Assembly: GCA_032718475.1 (NCBI GenBank)
Contig: JAUCBJ010002987.1
Span: 1 to 43,266 of the forward strand
Length of the DNA: 43,266 nucleotides
Direction: 5' to 3'
From: Nemertoderma westbladi
Lineage: Eukaryota > Xenacoelomorpha > Nemertodermatida > Nemertodermatidae
Below, one piece after another: positions 42,753 to 43,266 of the stretch (its first letter is position 1; each line of letters begins with the position of its first letter). Both the position numbers and the translations under genes were made by a program. The notes below the pieces were generated by a model. That model searched no databases. It was not told where the DNA came from and saw nothing but the letters and a program-made list of their open reading frames with translations.

Positions 42753-43189
42753 TACCGCTTACGCCGGACCAGCGCTACGCCCTGTTTGGACTTTGTTTAA
42801 ACACCGAAAAGACAGCTCGCTTCCGTATGCACTCACAGTTCCTTCTCAACTGCCGCCATCAAGGTAAGATACCGCGTTTCATCGACAGATCCATTAAGAT
42901 CAACATTAGGCACACAGGATTCGACAAAATTCGCCGAGATTTCAAATTGCGCGCATTAACCCTTGCTGTGAGGTCCGCTCACGCCCAGGTGCAGCATTTC
43001 ACCAAAAGGAGGCAACAGATCGTGGACAATATCCGTCGCCTCGATACTCCCCAATATATCACTACCCACATCGAGGAAGCATGCATTAGGATCACCCGGC
43101 AACTGAGAGCATCCTCCGAGCCAAACATATCCACAAACTTAGCAAGATTCCGCGAATTAGGACTAACGCACCCCAGCGGCCTCCGCTAA
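42753..43189 (+). mobile_element. Penelope-like element, N-terminal part on the opposite strand
   Basis: The plus-strand frame reads LTPDQRYALFGLCLN, FRMHSQFLLNCRHQGKIPRF, then IRRDFKLRALTLAVRSAHAQ, TKRRQQIVDNIRRL, ending at TAA 43187. The H.QFLL.C...G.IP.FI pattern followed by a basic helical stretch resembles the N-terminal region preceding RT in Penelope-like elements. It begins where the minus-strand GIY-YIG part begins, so the two parts are head to head. The reading frame upstream of 42753 on this strand is antisense to the GIY-YIG coding sequence and should be ignored. The assignment is weaker than for the GIY-YIG part. Confidence 0.5.
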
Positions 43190-43266
43190 TGGTCCTCTCC
43201 GCAACGGCACCGATACAAGGTCCTACGGCCCCACAGCGTGTCTGTGTCTTAACCGATGCAGTGTTA

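Overview
The window looks like AT-rich nuclear DNA from an invertebrate animal, probably marine. Its signs are a metazoan-type KY/hillarin transglutaminase-like gene, an ABCC transporter with a GT-AG intron, and a dense mix of non-LTR retrotransposons (RTE-like, CR1-like, R2-type), a Penelope-like element, tRNA-derived SINEs, satellites and foldback elements. The phylum cannot be fixed from the sequence. There are no operons, and the many short ORFs do not look bacterial.

Layout. 1-4.1 kb is non-coding, with foldback repeats (1640-2113, 2152-2337) and a poly(C) tract. 4115-6289 is an uninterrupted 724-codon KY/hillarin-family gene whose catalytic Cys and His are both replaced. 6.3-10.1 kb is non-coding; it holds an 89-bp near-perfect inverted repeat around 1.65 kb (7221-9049), two SINE fragments and an 18-bp minisatellite. 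10.1-12.7 kb (minus strand) is a decayed RT element with a C-terminal CCHC and nuclease-like region.

12946-22090 is a two-exon ABCC transporter. Exon 1 (12946-13152) and exon 2 (18449-22090) join in phase 0 to give 1282 residues with two membrane domains and two ATPase domains. The 5.3-kb intron holds a 47-bp GC-rich satellite, a long RTE-like copy and an antisense fragment of a second RTE family. A 5'-truncated RTE copy with a 12-bp target-site duplication lies just after the gene.

22.9-34.2 kb is repeat-rich: a second R2-type fragment (22950-23690), an eroded RTE endonuclease piece, SINEs, a large RTE copy (28686-31147), an LTR-like stretch and pairs of dispersed repeats. 34254-36165 is a 27-bp satellite with a 378-bp higher-order repeat. 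36365-38830 (minus) is a 5'-truncated CR1-like element.

At 39042-39248 a second copy of ABCC exon 1 appears, 97.6% identical to the first, with an intact donor site. A perfect 54-bp-arm palindrome (39752-39880) and a third RTE copy with its own 12-bp target-site duplication (40357-41520) follow in its presumed intron. The window ends in a rearranged Penelope-like element whose C-terminal (minus) and N-terminal (plus) parts point away from each other.

Only two host genes are well supported, the KY-like protein and the ABCC transporter, plus the start of an ABCC paralogue. They show no functional link. Everything else is mobile or repetitive DNA in different states of decay.
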